Below are positions 32,408 through 40,277 of a DNA stretch of 41,999 nucleotides, in pieces. The stretch is from an uncultured Candidatus Saccharibacteria bacterium (GTDB lineage: Bacteria > Patescibacteriota > Saccharimonadia > Saccharimonadales > Saccharimonadaceae): NCBI GenBank assembly GCA_947425245.1, contig CANDYU010000008.1, positions 1 to 41,999 on the forward strand, written 5' to 3'. The position numbers and the translations under genes were made by a program. The notes beneath the pieces are model-generated. The model worked only from the letters and a program-made list of their open reading frames with translations, ran no database searches and was not told the DNA's origin. The first letter of the stretch is position 1, and each line of letters begins with the position of its first letter.

Positions 32408-33526
32408 ATGATTGGAGTTTTTGTTCATGAAAAATTTTTAAAAGAAATTATGCCAATAATTAGCTTAGCTATTTTCATTAATATTTTACATGGGTCTATT
32501 ATCTCTTTCGCTTGGGGCGACAGCAACGGTGGACGCCCAAGCTACAGCCTACAGGAAGTTAACGAAGGCAAACTTGGAAACAATATTGTCTTCAACTCTA
32601 TTACTATCGCAGAGTCTGACTATGCATGGTATAGGGAACACTACGGCAAAGAAATGCCCGTTGGCACTATCACTCATGAGAAAAACTATGTCGGTGCTCG
32701 CGAAGACACCGGCAAGAACGAAGGTGCTTACAACGTTTGGCAAGGTAATGACATCAAGGTCGAAGATGGTAAAACTTATATCGTCCGCCTCTATGTCCAC
32801 AACAATAACCCGAACGGTCTCGATGCGATCGCTCGTAACACTAAAGTTTACTTCAACATCCCAACCGAATCTGCTATGCAGGTAAAGGTTAACGGTTACA
32901 TCCATGCGGATAATGCTAATCCAACCGACTATATCGATTATATTAACTTTAACAGCGACCATGCTTTCCATTTGGAATATGTTTATGGTTCTGCTCTTAT
33001 CGAAAGTAACGGTAAAGTTGGTGGCAGCACCCTTAACGACAACATCGTCAGCCCTAGTACCGGCGGTGTCTTAATCGGTTATGATGCTCTTGATGGTAAT
33101 GTCCCTGGTTGTTACCAATATAGCAGCTATATCACCATCAAGGTGAAAGCTGTCTATGACAACGAATTCTATGTCGAGAACAAAGTTCGTCTTGCTGACT
33201 TGAACTCCGATCCATCTTGGAAAAACGAAGTTGATGCCAACATCGGTGTTTTCGTTTTGGAGGATGCTCATAACCGTAGAAACACACCATTTGTTTTTCT
33301 TTTAGGTGTTGGAATACCTTATAACTTGACAGAGAAAAAACTTGAAACCAGTGAAATCAGTCCGCTTTGCTCTGTTATTTCCACAAAAAATGCGTCCGAA
33401 GACGCTAAAAATCCTGACCTGGTAGTCCCGGCGGGAGTCGAACCCGCGATTTCCTGGATGAGAACCAGGCGTCCTAGACCACTAGACGACGAGACCATTG
33501 GTTTTATTGTAACACATTTTTCTTAG
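32408..33526 (+). pseudogene. Truncated surface-protein gene fragment running into tRNA-Glu
   Basis: Residues of about 30-285 match my memory of a domain common at the N-terminus of Saccharibacteria surface proteins: ISFAWGDSNGGRPSYSLQEV, IVFNSITIAESDYAWYREHY, KTYIVRLYVHNNNPNG and GVLIGYDALDGNVPGCYQYS. Such domains normally precede adhesin-like repeats and an anchor. Here the similarity stops after about SWKNEVDANIG (near 33255). The frame then runs on through unrelated sequence and the reverse of tRNA-Glu. The N-terminus has a signal-peptide-like hydrophobic stretch, but no ribosome binding site is evident. C-ending codons (AAC, ATC, ACC) dominate, unlike flanking genes. It is probably a silent or donor fragment. 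Confidence 0.7.
33420..33496 (-). tRNA. tRNA-Glu (anticodon CTC)
   Basis: On the minus strand the acceptor GGTCTCG/CGGGACT (with G-U pairs), the anticodon stem CCTGG/CCAGG around TTCTCAT (CTC at 34-36), the T-arm GCGGG-TTCGACT-CCCGC, discriminator A and encoded CCA all fit. It decodes GAG. Minus-strand TGTTACAAT lies 7 nt upstream as its -10. Confidence 0.94.
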
Positions 33527-33543
33527 GATTGAAGAAAAATGTG
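33513..33543. repeat. 12-bp perfect inverted repeat upstream of tRNA-Glu
   Basis: CACATTTTTCTT (33513-33524) and AAGAAAAATGTG (33532-33543) flank 7 nt. It lies where the -35 region of the tRNA-Glu promoter should be, and its arm and spacer lengths equal those of the tetR operator, although the sequence differs. Confidence 0.6.
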
Positions 33544-33566
33544 GCTTTAATCCTTTATAATAGGAG

Positions 33567-33781
33567 TCGTCCGTAGCGAGTACGTCTATCGTAATTATGG
33601 TTCTGTCCGGAATCTTGGCATCAATGGCTACAATTGGTCCACTACGGCTTCGCCCGTTTACAACAATGGGTCTGCTGGTTTGACAGGTTACAACCTCAAT
33701 TTCAATGCTAGTGGCGTCAACCCGTCGGACGGCCCGCTCAATCGTTGGCTCGGTTTCCCCATCCGTTGTCTGGCGTACTAG
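33567..33781 (+). repeat. Asn-rich hypervariable cassette (copy D, template-like)
   Basis: From the boundary TCGTCCGTAGCG the frame encodes VRSEYVYRNYGSVRNLGING, then YNWSTTASPVYNNGSAGLTG, then YNLNFNASGVNPSDGPLNRW and ends FPIRCLAY with TAG. Asn, encoded by AAC or AAT, fills almost every position that varies in copies A and C. That is the appearance of a template repeat of a diversity-generating retroelement. No start codon, N-terminal part or reverse transcriptase is nearby. TATAAT occurs just upstream (33556-33561). Confidence 0.7.
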
Positions 33782-33910
33782 GTTAGAGTAAGAAACTAGC
33801 TTTCTATTCTTTGGTGAGAGTTTTAGAAAATACCCTTAATGCGGGGGCATAGTATAGTATTCAAGTCGTCATGATAATTCCCTCTTCTGGGGCTTTCTGA
33901 GTATGTTTTG
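33782..33910. other. Spacer after cassette D
   Basis: Nothing recognisable lies between the cassette stop and the end of the DUF3048 gene; no clear terminator. Confidence 0.3.
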
Positions 33911-35257
33911 TTATTCTAGAACGATGGTCTCGTATGAGACGCTACCGTATTGTGGTATGGCAGAAATCCAGGTTTGTCCGGGTGTAAGTTTTATGATATT
34001 GCCACTAGCATCGCGGAAAACAATTTGTTCTTCGGCAGAGGTTTTGGTCCAGCTCCCCTCGATTACTTTGCCGTTTTGGAAGATAGTGGCGGTACCAGAT
34101 CCGATGGTGCGAATGTTTTCATGGTAGTTATCAGCCATGAGACTTTCGCTAACAACCATGGCGATAATAACATTAGGAGCAACTGGTTCTGGGTTGCCGC
34201 AGCTGGTGACGGTGTTTGGATGATACAACTCGGAGGAACAACTGTAAGTTAAATGTTGGTTGCCGGTGGCAAAATAGCGGGTGTATTTGTTAGTTTTGGT
34301 ATCGTAGGTGTAATAGGTGTTAAAAAGTGGTGAGATGCCGAAATTAATTGATATATTGGAGATGATGGTAGATAAGCAGTTATTATCTTCGTTTGAGCAA
34401 TTATTTTGGCTAAAGTTTTGTGCGAGAACGGCCTGGACCTCGTCTGGCGTGAGATGTGGGAAGGTTTTTGGCGTGGAGCTAGTGTAATCTTGGTTCTGGT
34501 TAAAGCTAGCGAGATCGTTACTAGAGGTAAAGAGATTATTCCAGCCTCGGTTGGAGGTTTCGCGCCACATGTAAACAGGACTTTCGTTAAGGTCGCGATA
34601 GTTCCCTTGCCAAAGGGCGGTATTGGCTTCGTTGGAGCCTCCGGCGTGGGTGACAGTGCAGTCAAACGGTGTATCCCATTCAAGATAATATGGGCGTAAA
34701 GAACGAATTGGTCCAATGGCACTAGTGGTGGGATTTTGGAAGATTGCAGCAAAGCGAGTAATGCCGGCTTCGGCAATAGCTTCGAAGACAACTGCAGCTT
34801 GGTTAAGGCCAGCTTGAGGTCGGGCACCGTCTAGGCCATTTGGGATTTGAACGCAGAAAGTAGGAGAGTCGTTGAGTTTTGCGTCGGTAATTTCTTCGCC
34901 GGTAAGATTACTGTAGATTGGGTCGGGGAAATCCACACGATCGATGTTAGGAGTGTTGGTCGGTTGGCTAGACAGCCAGCCAAGAATCCAGAGAGCAATA
35001 ATAGTTCCAAAAAAGGCAAAAATAATAATAAGAAAAATAATAACCTTAAGGATAGTTTTTGGCTTGTGCGGCTTTTGGGTTTTTGGTTCTTTTTGAGAGT
35101 TGGATGTTTTATCGTTGGAGATATGAGCTGTTGGCTGGCTTGATAAATCGGTTGGTGGGTTTTGAGAGTGTGGTAGGTTAGTTGGCTGAGAAATGGTGGT
35201 AGTTACGGGTTTAGTGCTGGTTTTCTTGTTTGTTGGCTCAGATTTGCTCTCACCCAT
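33911..35257 (-). CDS. DUF3048 (YerB-like) membrane-anchored protein
   Basis: The 448-aa protein has a Pro/Thr/Ser/Gln-rich cytoplasmic part (1-66) and one span (about 69-92, VIIFLIIIFAFFGTIIALWI). The extracytoplasmic DUF3048 domain follows: PTFCVQIPNGLDGARPQAGL, VVFEAIAEAGITRFAAIFQN, IGPIRSLRPYYLEW and VTHAGGS. A C-terminal half contains SWTKTSAEEQIVFRDASG and ends SVSYETIVLE. In Firmicutes YerB-type proteins the function is unknown. It starts at 35257 with GGAG 9 nt upstream. It probably acts on the cell surface. Family call is good; role unknown. Confidence 0.85.
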   Translation of the reverse strand: MGESKSEPTNKKTSTKPVTTTISQPTNLPHSQNPPTDLSSQPTAHISNDKTSNSQKEPKTQKPHKPKTILKVIIFLIIIFAFFGTIIALWILGWLSSQPTNTPNIDRVDFPDPIYSNLTGEEITDAKLNDSPTFCVQIPNGLDGARPQAGLNQAAVVFEAIAEAGITRFAAIFQNPTTSAIGPIRSLRPYYLEWDTPFDCTVTHAGGSNEANTALWQGNYRDLNESPVYMWRETSNRGWNNLFTSSNDLASFNQNQDYTSSTPKTFPHLTPDEVQAVLAQNFSQNNCSNEDNNCLSTIISNISINFGISPLFNTYYTYDTKTNKYTRYFATGNQHLTYSCSSELYHPNTVTSCGNPEPVAPNVIIAMVVSESLMADNYHENIRTIGSGTATIFQNGKVIEGSWTKTSAEEQIVFRDASGNIIKLTPGQTWISAIPQYGSVSYETIVLE

Positions 35258-35323
35258 AAAAAGTTACTCCACTTATTTTTATTTATTTTAGCATGATAGG
35301 ACTGAAAGAAAAAGCTGTATAGC

Positions 35324-36763
35324 CTAAGCATTCTCGATTGCGGTGACAGTATTATGGATCCGGGCGATGGAGAGGTTTTTGCCGAGGACTTCGAGTGTGA
35401 GTGGGAGGGCGGGACTAAATGGGGCATATGAGAGGGCGATGCGGATGATAGAAAAGAGCTCAGCTGGTTTTTTTGAGGTTTGTTCCAATAACTCATTAAG
35501 TGCGGTTTGTAAATTGTCGGCAGTCCATTCGGTTTGTTCTAGTTTTTGAATGGCAGTTTGTAACATATCGCTCAGTTCTTCTTCGGAGTACTTTTTCAGG
35601 AACTTATTGCTTGTAATCATAGAAAGATGAATGTCGGGTTTTTCAAAGAAATAAGTGGTCATATCTTTAAGGTCGGAGAGGGTTTTTAAACGATCATAAA
35701 TGATAGCAAGGACGCGTTTTTTATATGTATCATCATAACTATCAGCACTGATTGGCCAAAAATCAAGGGTGCGTGGATAGAAATCATCAATCCCATTTTC
35801 ATCAACTAGCTTACGGATCCACTGCCCGTTATTCCAAAGGAGTTTAGTCTCGTCAAAACGAGCACCGGAGTTTTGGATACGGTTGACGGAGAAATCTTGA
35901 ATTAGCTCGGCTTTGTTGTAGATTTCTTTTTCGGTGCCATCATTCCAGCCGAGGCAGGCTAAATAGTTTAACATTGCTTCGGGTAGGATTCCATCTTTAC
36001 GATAAGCATCAACGGACTTTGCCCCATCGCGTTTGCCGAGTTTTTTACCGCCGGTGGGACCAAGGATGTGTGGCAGGGAGATAAGTTTTGGTACTGGCAA
36101 ACTAAGGGCTTCATAAAGAGCAAGGTAGTTTGGGGTGCTGGAGAGATATTCGACGCCTCGACAAACATAGTCAACTCCCATTTCGGCATCGTCTACGATG
36201 TGGGCGAAGTTATAAGTTGGCAAGCCGTCTGCTTTGATGAGGATAATATCGTCCTGAACTTCTGGACCGGCAGTCATGTCGCCCATGACTTCATCGTGCC
36301 ATTGTCGAGCTTTAGGATCAGATTTGAATCTGAGCGGGATGCCTTCATGCCATTCGGGCGGGTTCTCGGGGCGGAAGTTACGATAGAGGTACGGAATCTT
36401 TTCCGAATTACATTTATCTCGGTATTCTTGGATTGTGTCGGATGGTGTCGGGTCGGCGTAGGCTCGTCCAAGTTCAATGAGTTTTTTGCCCCATTGATGG
36501 TAGATTTGTTTACGCTCGCTTTGAAAATATGGGGCAGATGGACCGCCTACGATTGGGCCTTCGTCCCAGTCTAGACCGAGCCATTTTAACGTATCTTCAA
36601 TGAGCTCAGTTGCTCCTTCGACATAGCGTGCTTGATCGGTATCTTCGATGCGTAAGATGAAAGTGCCGGACTGCTGTTTTGCGATGAGGTATGGATAGAT
36701 GGCACTACGAACATTGCCAATATGAATATATCCAGTGGGACTGGGTGCGAATCGTGTTTTCAT
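35324..36763 (-). CDS. gltX: Glutamyl-tRNA synthetase
   Basis: The class I synthetase charges tRNA-Glu. The 479-aa protein begins MKTRFAPSPTGYIHIGNVRS, with the HIGH-type HIGN at about 14-17. RIEDTDQARYVEGA comes next, and the KMSKS-type KLGKR at about 241-245 (TGGKKLGKRDGA). A C-terminal anticodon-binding domain follows. There is no glutaminyl-tRNA synthetase in the window; such organisms often use a GatCAB route, so the enzyme may also charge tRNA-Gln (inference). TGTTATAAT ends 6 nt before the ATG, which implies a leaderless mRNA. Confidence 0.97.
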   Translation of the reverse strand: MKTRFAPSPTGYIHIGNVRSAIYPYLIAKQQSGTFILRIEDTDQARYVEGATELIEDTLKWLGLDWDEGPIVGGPSAPYFQSERKQIYHQWGKKLIELGRAYADPTPSDTIQEYRDKCNSEKIPYLYRNFRPENPPEWHEGIPLRFKSDPKARQWHDEVMGDMTAGPEVQDDIILIKADGLPTYNFAHIVDDAEMGVDYVCRGVEYLSSTPNYLALYEALSLPVPKLISLPHILGPTGGKKLGKRDGAKSVDAYRKDGILPEAMLNYLACLGWNDGTEKEIYNKAELIQDFSVNRIQNSGARFDETKLLWNNGQWIRKLVDENGIDDFYPRTLDFWPISADSYDDTYKKRVLAIIYDRLKTLSDLKDMTTYFFEKPDIHLSMITSNKFLKKYSEEELSDMLQTAIQKLEQTEWTADNLQTALNELLEQTSKKPAELFSIIRIALSYAPFSPALPLTLEVLGKNLSIARIHNTVTAIENA

Positions 36764-36769
36764 GGGTAT

Positions 36770-36778
36770 ATTATAACA
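36770..36778 (-). promoter_or_regulatory. Extended -10 of gltX
   Basis: Minus-strand TGTTATAAT, ending 6 nt before the gltX ATG. It fits in the 32-nt gap behind the upstream gene. Confidence 0.7.
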
Positions 36779-36795
36779 CGATGATACTGGATTTA

Positions 36796-38592
36796 CTATA
36801 AGGAGACAACAATGCTACGAACCTGTTTTTTGGTGAGAGGGGTGCCCGAAGAAGTGATACGGTAAAGTATTCCGCTGTTTACCCAGGCAGCATCCGAAGA
36901 TACATTGGAGATATAAATCGTGATTCCCTGCTCGCTGGTGGTGGTGTAGTCATTGCCCCAAGTTGGCTCAATATAGTTGCGTACGAGAGCAGAAGTATCC
37001 CAAGAAGATTTTTCTTCAATAAGGTTGAAAGCCGCCCCGTTAGGACCGTTGAAGACCATGGTAATTTTACCGTCTTCAGAAAAAATGTCGCCAAGAGTAT
37101 AATCGCGTGGGACATAGGATGGATAGCTAGCAGTGATGCCGGTTTGCATAGCGGCGACGCGAATGGAGATATCTGGGATATTGGAACTAACGAATGCTAT
37201 GACTCCGCCGACACAGATAGCTGCACAGGCAAAAGCGATCGCGAAACGTTTGACGCTGCCTTTGCGTTTAGTTTGCATGACCGGACGGGTTTTAGCTCTC
37301 GGCTGATCCATGGTTGCAACGGATTGAAGGGCTTCTTCAATAGCTCGTTCTTTAAGCTCGGCAGGATTGAGTTTATTGGTTCGTAGTTTTTTATTATTTA
37401 TCGTGCGAGTAGCAGTATTGCGGTTGGCGACTTTGTTGCGATTACGATTGCTAGCAGCGACAACCTTGGCCGAGGATTTGGTAACTTTGTTGGCGGCACG
37501 GGTAACTTTGGGCGAGAATGTGACGGTAGCGGAAGCAGTGACGGAATCGGCTTTCTTTTTGGTCTCCTCTTGAATCTTGGTAGATTTCATGGCGATATTG
37601 ACAAATTTTTCAATTGTACTGCCGAGTTCTTTCATTTCTGGCATTGAAGCACTAGACTTAATGCTTTCGGCGAAGGCTTTTAGTGAGGCGACCTGCTCTG
37701 AGACTTCGGATGGTTCAGTGGCAGCACGAATGGAGGCAATAGCTTCAGACGCAGCATGAGCAATAGCATCCACCGAATCAGCGGATTGCGTATCGATAGC
37801 GTTCAAGTTCGGAAAAGATATGTTTTCAGTGGGCGAAACTTCGGGTTGGCTCATGGCGTAGGCGTCGTAGTTGTTTCCGAATTCTTGCATTGAGGCACCT
37901 AAACTGGCAGCGGCGTAGTCGGCAGCAATGCTCAGGGCAAGCTCAGAAGTATCGATTTCTGAGGTAGGAGCTACTGATGCCGTTTGGTTCGTTGGCATTG
38001 CTTGGTCGGACGGTATCGCCTGATCTGATATTTGAGCTGTATTTGGATATGGCTGGTAGGAATTTATTGGTGTAGAGACTTGTGTCGTAGGTGATGCGGT
38101 TGAGTAAAAAGATGTTTCGTTGGGTATATTTGATGGCTGATTTGCGTCTTGAGGCTGGACTGTAGCTTCCGGTGTAGGTGTTTCTGTAGCGGGGGTTGAA
38201 GACATAGCTGGTCTAAGGCTGCCGTATTCTACAACTCGAGGTACCATAGGCGTGGCGGAAAATGGTTCAAGGCCTTGAAAAGATTGCATGGCGGCATATT
38301 CGGAGGCACGAGTGATTTCAGCCATTCTGGCTTCTTCGGCAGCCTGACGCATAGCGTTCTCGCGTTCTTTGGCGGCGGCTAAATCGGCGGAACTTACATT
38401 GAGGTTAACGAGGCGAGATGGTCTGGTTGGAGCTGAATCGACAGGGCGTTGCTGACGAGCCGTGCGGGCTGCTTCTTCAACGGCAATATTGGCTGGGCGT
38501 TTAACATAACGACGATTGAGTGTCGTAGAAGCTTGAGTTATACGATGAGTGGCCGAGCTTGAATGGCCAGAATCAATCTCTATTTTAGTCAT
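36796..38592 (-). CDS. Large single-span membrane protein with low-complexity N-terminus
   Basis: About 598 aa. Residues 1-420 are Ala/Ser/Thr/Pro/Gln-rich, presumably disordered and cytoplasmic, with coiled stretches (LAAAKERENAMRQAAEEARM) and a basic part (SNRNRNKVANRNTATRT). One span follows (RFAIAFACAAICVGGVIAFV). The external domain of about 130 residues has ASYPSYVPRDYTLGDIFSED, then KITMVFNGPNGAAFNLIEE, and ISNVSSDAAWVNSGILYRIT. This resembles DUF4367-type sensor domains, but only loosely. The ATG at 38592 follows GAGGAG by 6 nt; a TATAAT at 38624-38629 gives a leader of about 25 nt. The plan matches its neighbours (htrA, sortase): long disordered inside arm, span, outside domain. Confidence 0.7.
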   Translation of the reverse strand: MTKIEIDSGHSSSATHRITQASTTLNRRYVKRPANIAVEEAARTARQQRPVDSAPTRPSRLVNLNVSSADLAAAKERENAMRQAAEEARMAEITRASEYAAMQSFQGLEPFSATPMVPRVVEYGSLRPAMSSTPATETPTPEATVQPQDANQPSNIPNETSFYSTASPTTQVSTPINSYQPYPNTAQISDQAIPSDQAMPTNQTASVAPTSEIDTSELALSIAADYAAASLGASMQEFGNNYDAYAMSQPEVSPTENISFPNLNAIDTQSADSVDAIAHAASEAIASIRAATEPSEVSEQVASLKAFAESIKSSASMPEMKELGSTIEKFVNIAMKSTKIQEETKKKADSVTASATVTFSPKVTRAANKVTKSSAKVVAASNRNRNKVANRNTATRTINNKKLRTNKLNPAELKERAIEEALQSVATMDQPRAKTRPVMQTKRKGSVKRFAIAFACAAICVGGVIAFVSSNIPDISIRVAAMQTGITASYPSYVPRDYTLGDIFSEDGKITMVFNGPNGAAFNLIEEKSSWDTSALVRNYIEPTWGNDYTTTSEQGITIYISNVSSDAAWVNSGILYRITSSGTPLTKKQVRSIVVSL

Positions 38593-38678
38593 TGATAACT
38601 CCTCATCGTGTTTTTGCTTATAGCTATTATAGCAGTAAGTACTATGAAAACGCAAGAGCTAAAATTATATGCCTTATA

Positions 38679-38687
38679 TGGTATAAT
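38679..38687 (+). promoter_or_regulatory. Extended -10 of the PEGA gene
   Basis: TGGTATAAT, ending 6 nt before the ATG at 38694. An in-frame ATG at 38688 directly follows the hexamer and cannot be on the transcript if it starts normally. Confidence 0.7.
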
Positions 38688-38693
38688 ATGTAT

Positions 38694-40277
38694 ATGGATT
38701 TTGAAGAGCGTGAAAGACGGAAGAAGCGACAGTTTATTAAGGTTGTAATTGCTGAGGTCGGTATGGTGATTGCGACAGTGTCTGTCGTAATAGTTTCGAC
38801 GTTGGCTTCAATGGGTTTTTTTGTGGCGAGTGATGGAACGATTGAACAATCTGGTTTAATACAAATACATTCGATCCCAACTGGTGCTACAGTGGATCTT
38901 GATGGTAGTACATTATTTCCTCGTACAAACTTGAGTCGAACTTTAGCTCCAGGAAAACATAATATAAGACTAACTAAGAACGGATATGATGAATGGAGCA
39001 AGGATGTTGCAGTGTATTCTGGGCTTCTTACAAGGTTATATTACCCACGTTTATTTTTATTGGGAAGAACAACTGCGAGGGTGATGGAATTGGGTGAAGA
39101 GTTAGATTTTTACTCAATAGCAAATGATCACACGAATGCACTTTACGCTGAAAAGAAGAGTACAAGCTGGCAGTTTTTGAGCATTAAAGGAGATGATGTG
39201 CAAAGAAGTGTTCTAGATGTGAGTAGGATTTTACCTGAAGTGCATGAAATTGAGAAAAGTGGGGAGAAAGAGTTTAATGGGCAAGTTAGGGTCGTAGAGT
39301 GGAGTAAAGATAATGACTATGTGCTTCTAGATGTTTTGGTGGCCGAGAAACGGGAGTGGATATTGATGAGCTTGAAAAATTTGGGCGAAAGTTTGAACCT
39401 CACGGCGACTTTTGGGCTAAACTTTGAAAAAGTAGAGATGATTGATGGGTTGGCGAACCAACTTTATGCTTTAGAGAATGGACATTTGCGAAAGATAAAA
39501 ACTGCGGATCAATCGATTTCGCGTGTGCTTTTGGACGGTTTGTCTGATTTTGCAAGTGATGGACTGGAAGTGGTTTATGTGGCAAAACGTGGTTCAGAGG
39601 CGAGCGATGATTTAGAACAAGTGATAGGAGTTTACCGTGATGGCGAAAAGTCTGGAACGGTAGTGTCTCATGCGAATCGGGATGCGGCGGTGAAAGTGGG
39701 GTTGTCGGAATATTATGGAGCAAGTTATATAGTATTTATTATTGATAAGTTTGCTACGGTTTATTATGGAACGATCCCGTCATATCGGGAGAATGTTAAT
39801 GAGACCGATTTTTCAGGAATGAAAAGTTTAGTACAGGGGGTGGAACTGACTGATGTGCCGGATAGCTTGAGCATGAGCCTAGAGGGTGAGTATTGTGTGG
39901 CAAAGAAGGGTCAGCAAATGATGGTGATTGATGTCGATACAGGTGATATATATGAATATCGGGTTGAAGACGGAACGAGCGTGGGGTGGCTAAACGAGGC
40001 GATGATGTATGGGGTTAAAGACGGTGGTTTGATGGTTTGGGATTTTGATTATACTAACCGGCGGTTGTTGGTTGAAAAAGTGGAAGCTAAACAGATGGGG
40101 ACAAAAGAGCCAGTGGCGGTAGGCGGGATTAAAGTAGAAAAAAGTGTTACGACGAAATCTAGCTCGAAAGTTTTACAGTATCCAGTAATGATATCAAGTG
40201 ATAGCAAATGGTTGTACTATGTTGTGCAGCTAGAATCTAGCAAGATTGATTTGGTGCGAGAGAAGATTCGGGATTAG
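38694..40277 (+). CDS. PEGA-domain membrane-anchored protein
   Basis: About 527 aa. It begins MDFEERERRKKRQFIKVVIA with one N-terminal span (about 15-40). A PEGA domain follows: LIQIHSIPTGATVDLDGSTL, then LAPGKHNIRLTKNGYDEWSK. PEGA domains are beta-sandwiches found on surface proteins. The remaining 400 residues look like a beta-propeller (repeated strands such as LVQGVELTDVPDSLSMS, QMMVIDVDTGDIYEYRV, and SDSKWLYYVV at the end). It would lie outside the membrane and may bind peptidoglycan or proteins. Start chosen from the -10 position. Its stop overlaps the convergent sortase gene by 4 nt. Confidence 0.85.
   Translation: MDFEERERRKKRQFIKVVIAEVGMVIATVSVVIVSTLASMGFFVASDGTIEQSGLIQIHSIPTGATVDLDGSTLFPRTNLSRTLAPGKHNIRLTKNGYDEWSKDVAVYSGLLTRLYYPRLFLLGRTTARVMELGEELDFYSIANDHTNALYAEKKSTSWQFLSIKGDDVQRSVLDVSRILPEVHEIEKSGEKEFNGQVRVVEWSKDNDYVLLDVLVAEKREWILMSLKNLGESLNLTATFGLNFEKVEMIDGLANQLYALENGHLRKIKTADQSISRVLLDGLSDFASDGLEVVYVAKRGSEASDDLEQVIGVYRDGEKSGTVVSHANRDAAVKVGLSEYYGASYIVFIIDKFATVYYGTIPSYRENVNETDFSGMKSLVQGVELTDVPDSLSMSLEGEYCVAKKGQQMMVIDVDTGDIYEYRVEDGTSVGWLNEAMMYGVKDGGLMVWDFDYTNRRLLVEKVEAKQMGTKEPVAVGGIKVEKSVTTKSSSKVLQYPVMISSDSKWLYYVVQLESSKIDLVREKIRD

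Noticed and set aside
33420-33526. C-terminal end of the surface-protein frame (about 36 residues)
   Set aside because: This part is the reverse complement of tRNA-Glu read as protein, so it is not a real protein end.
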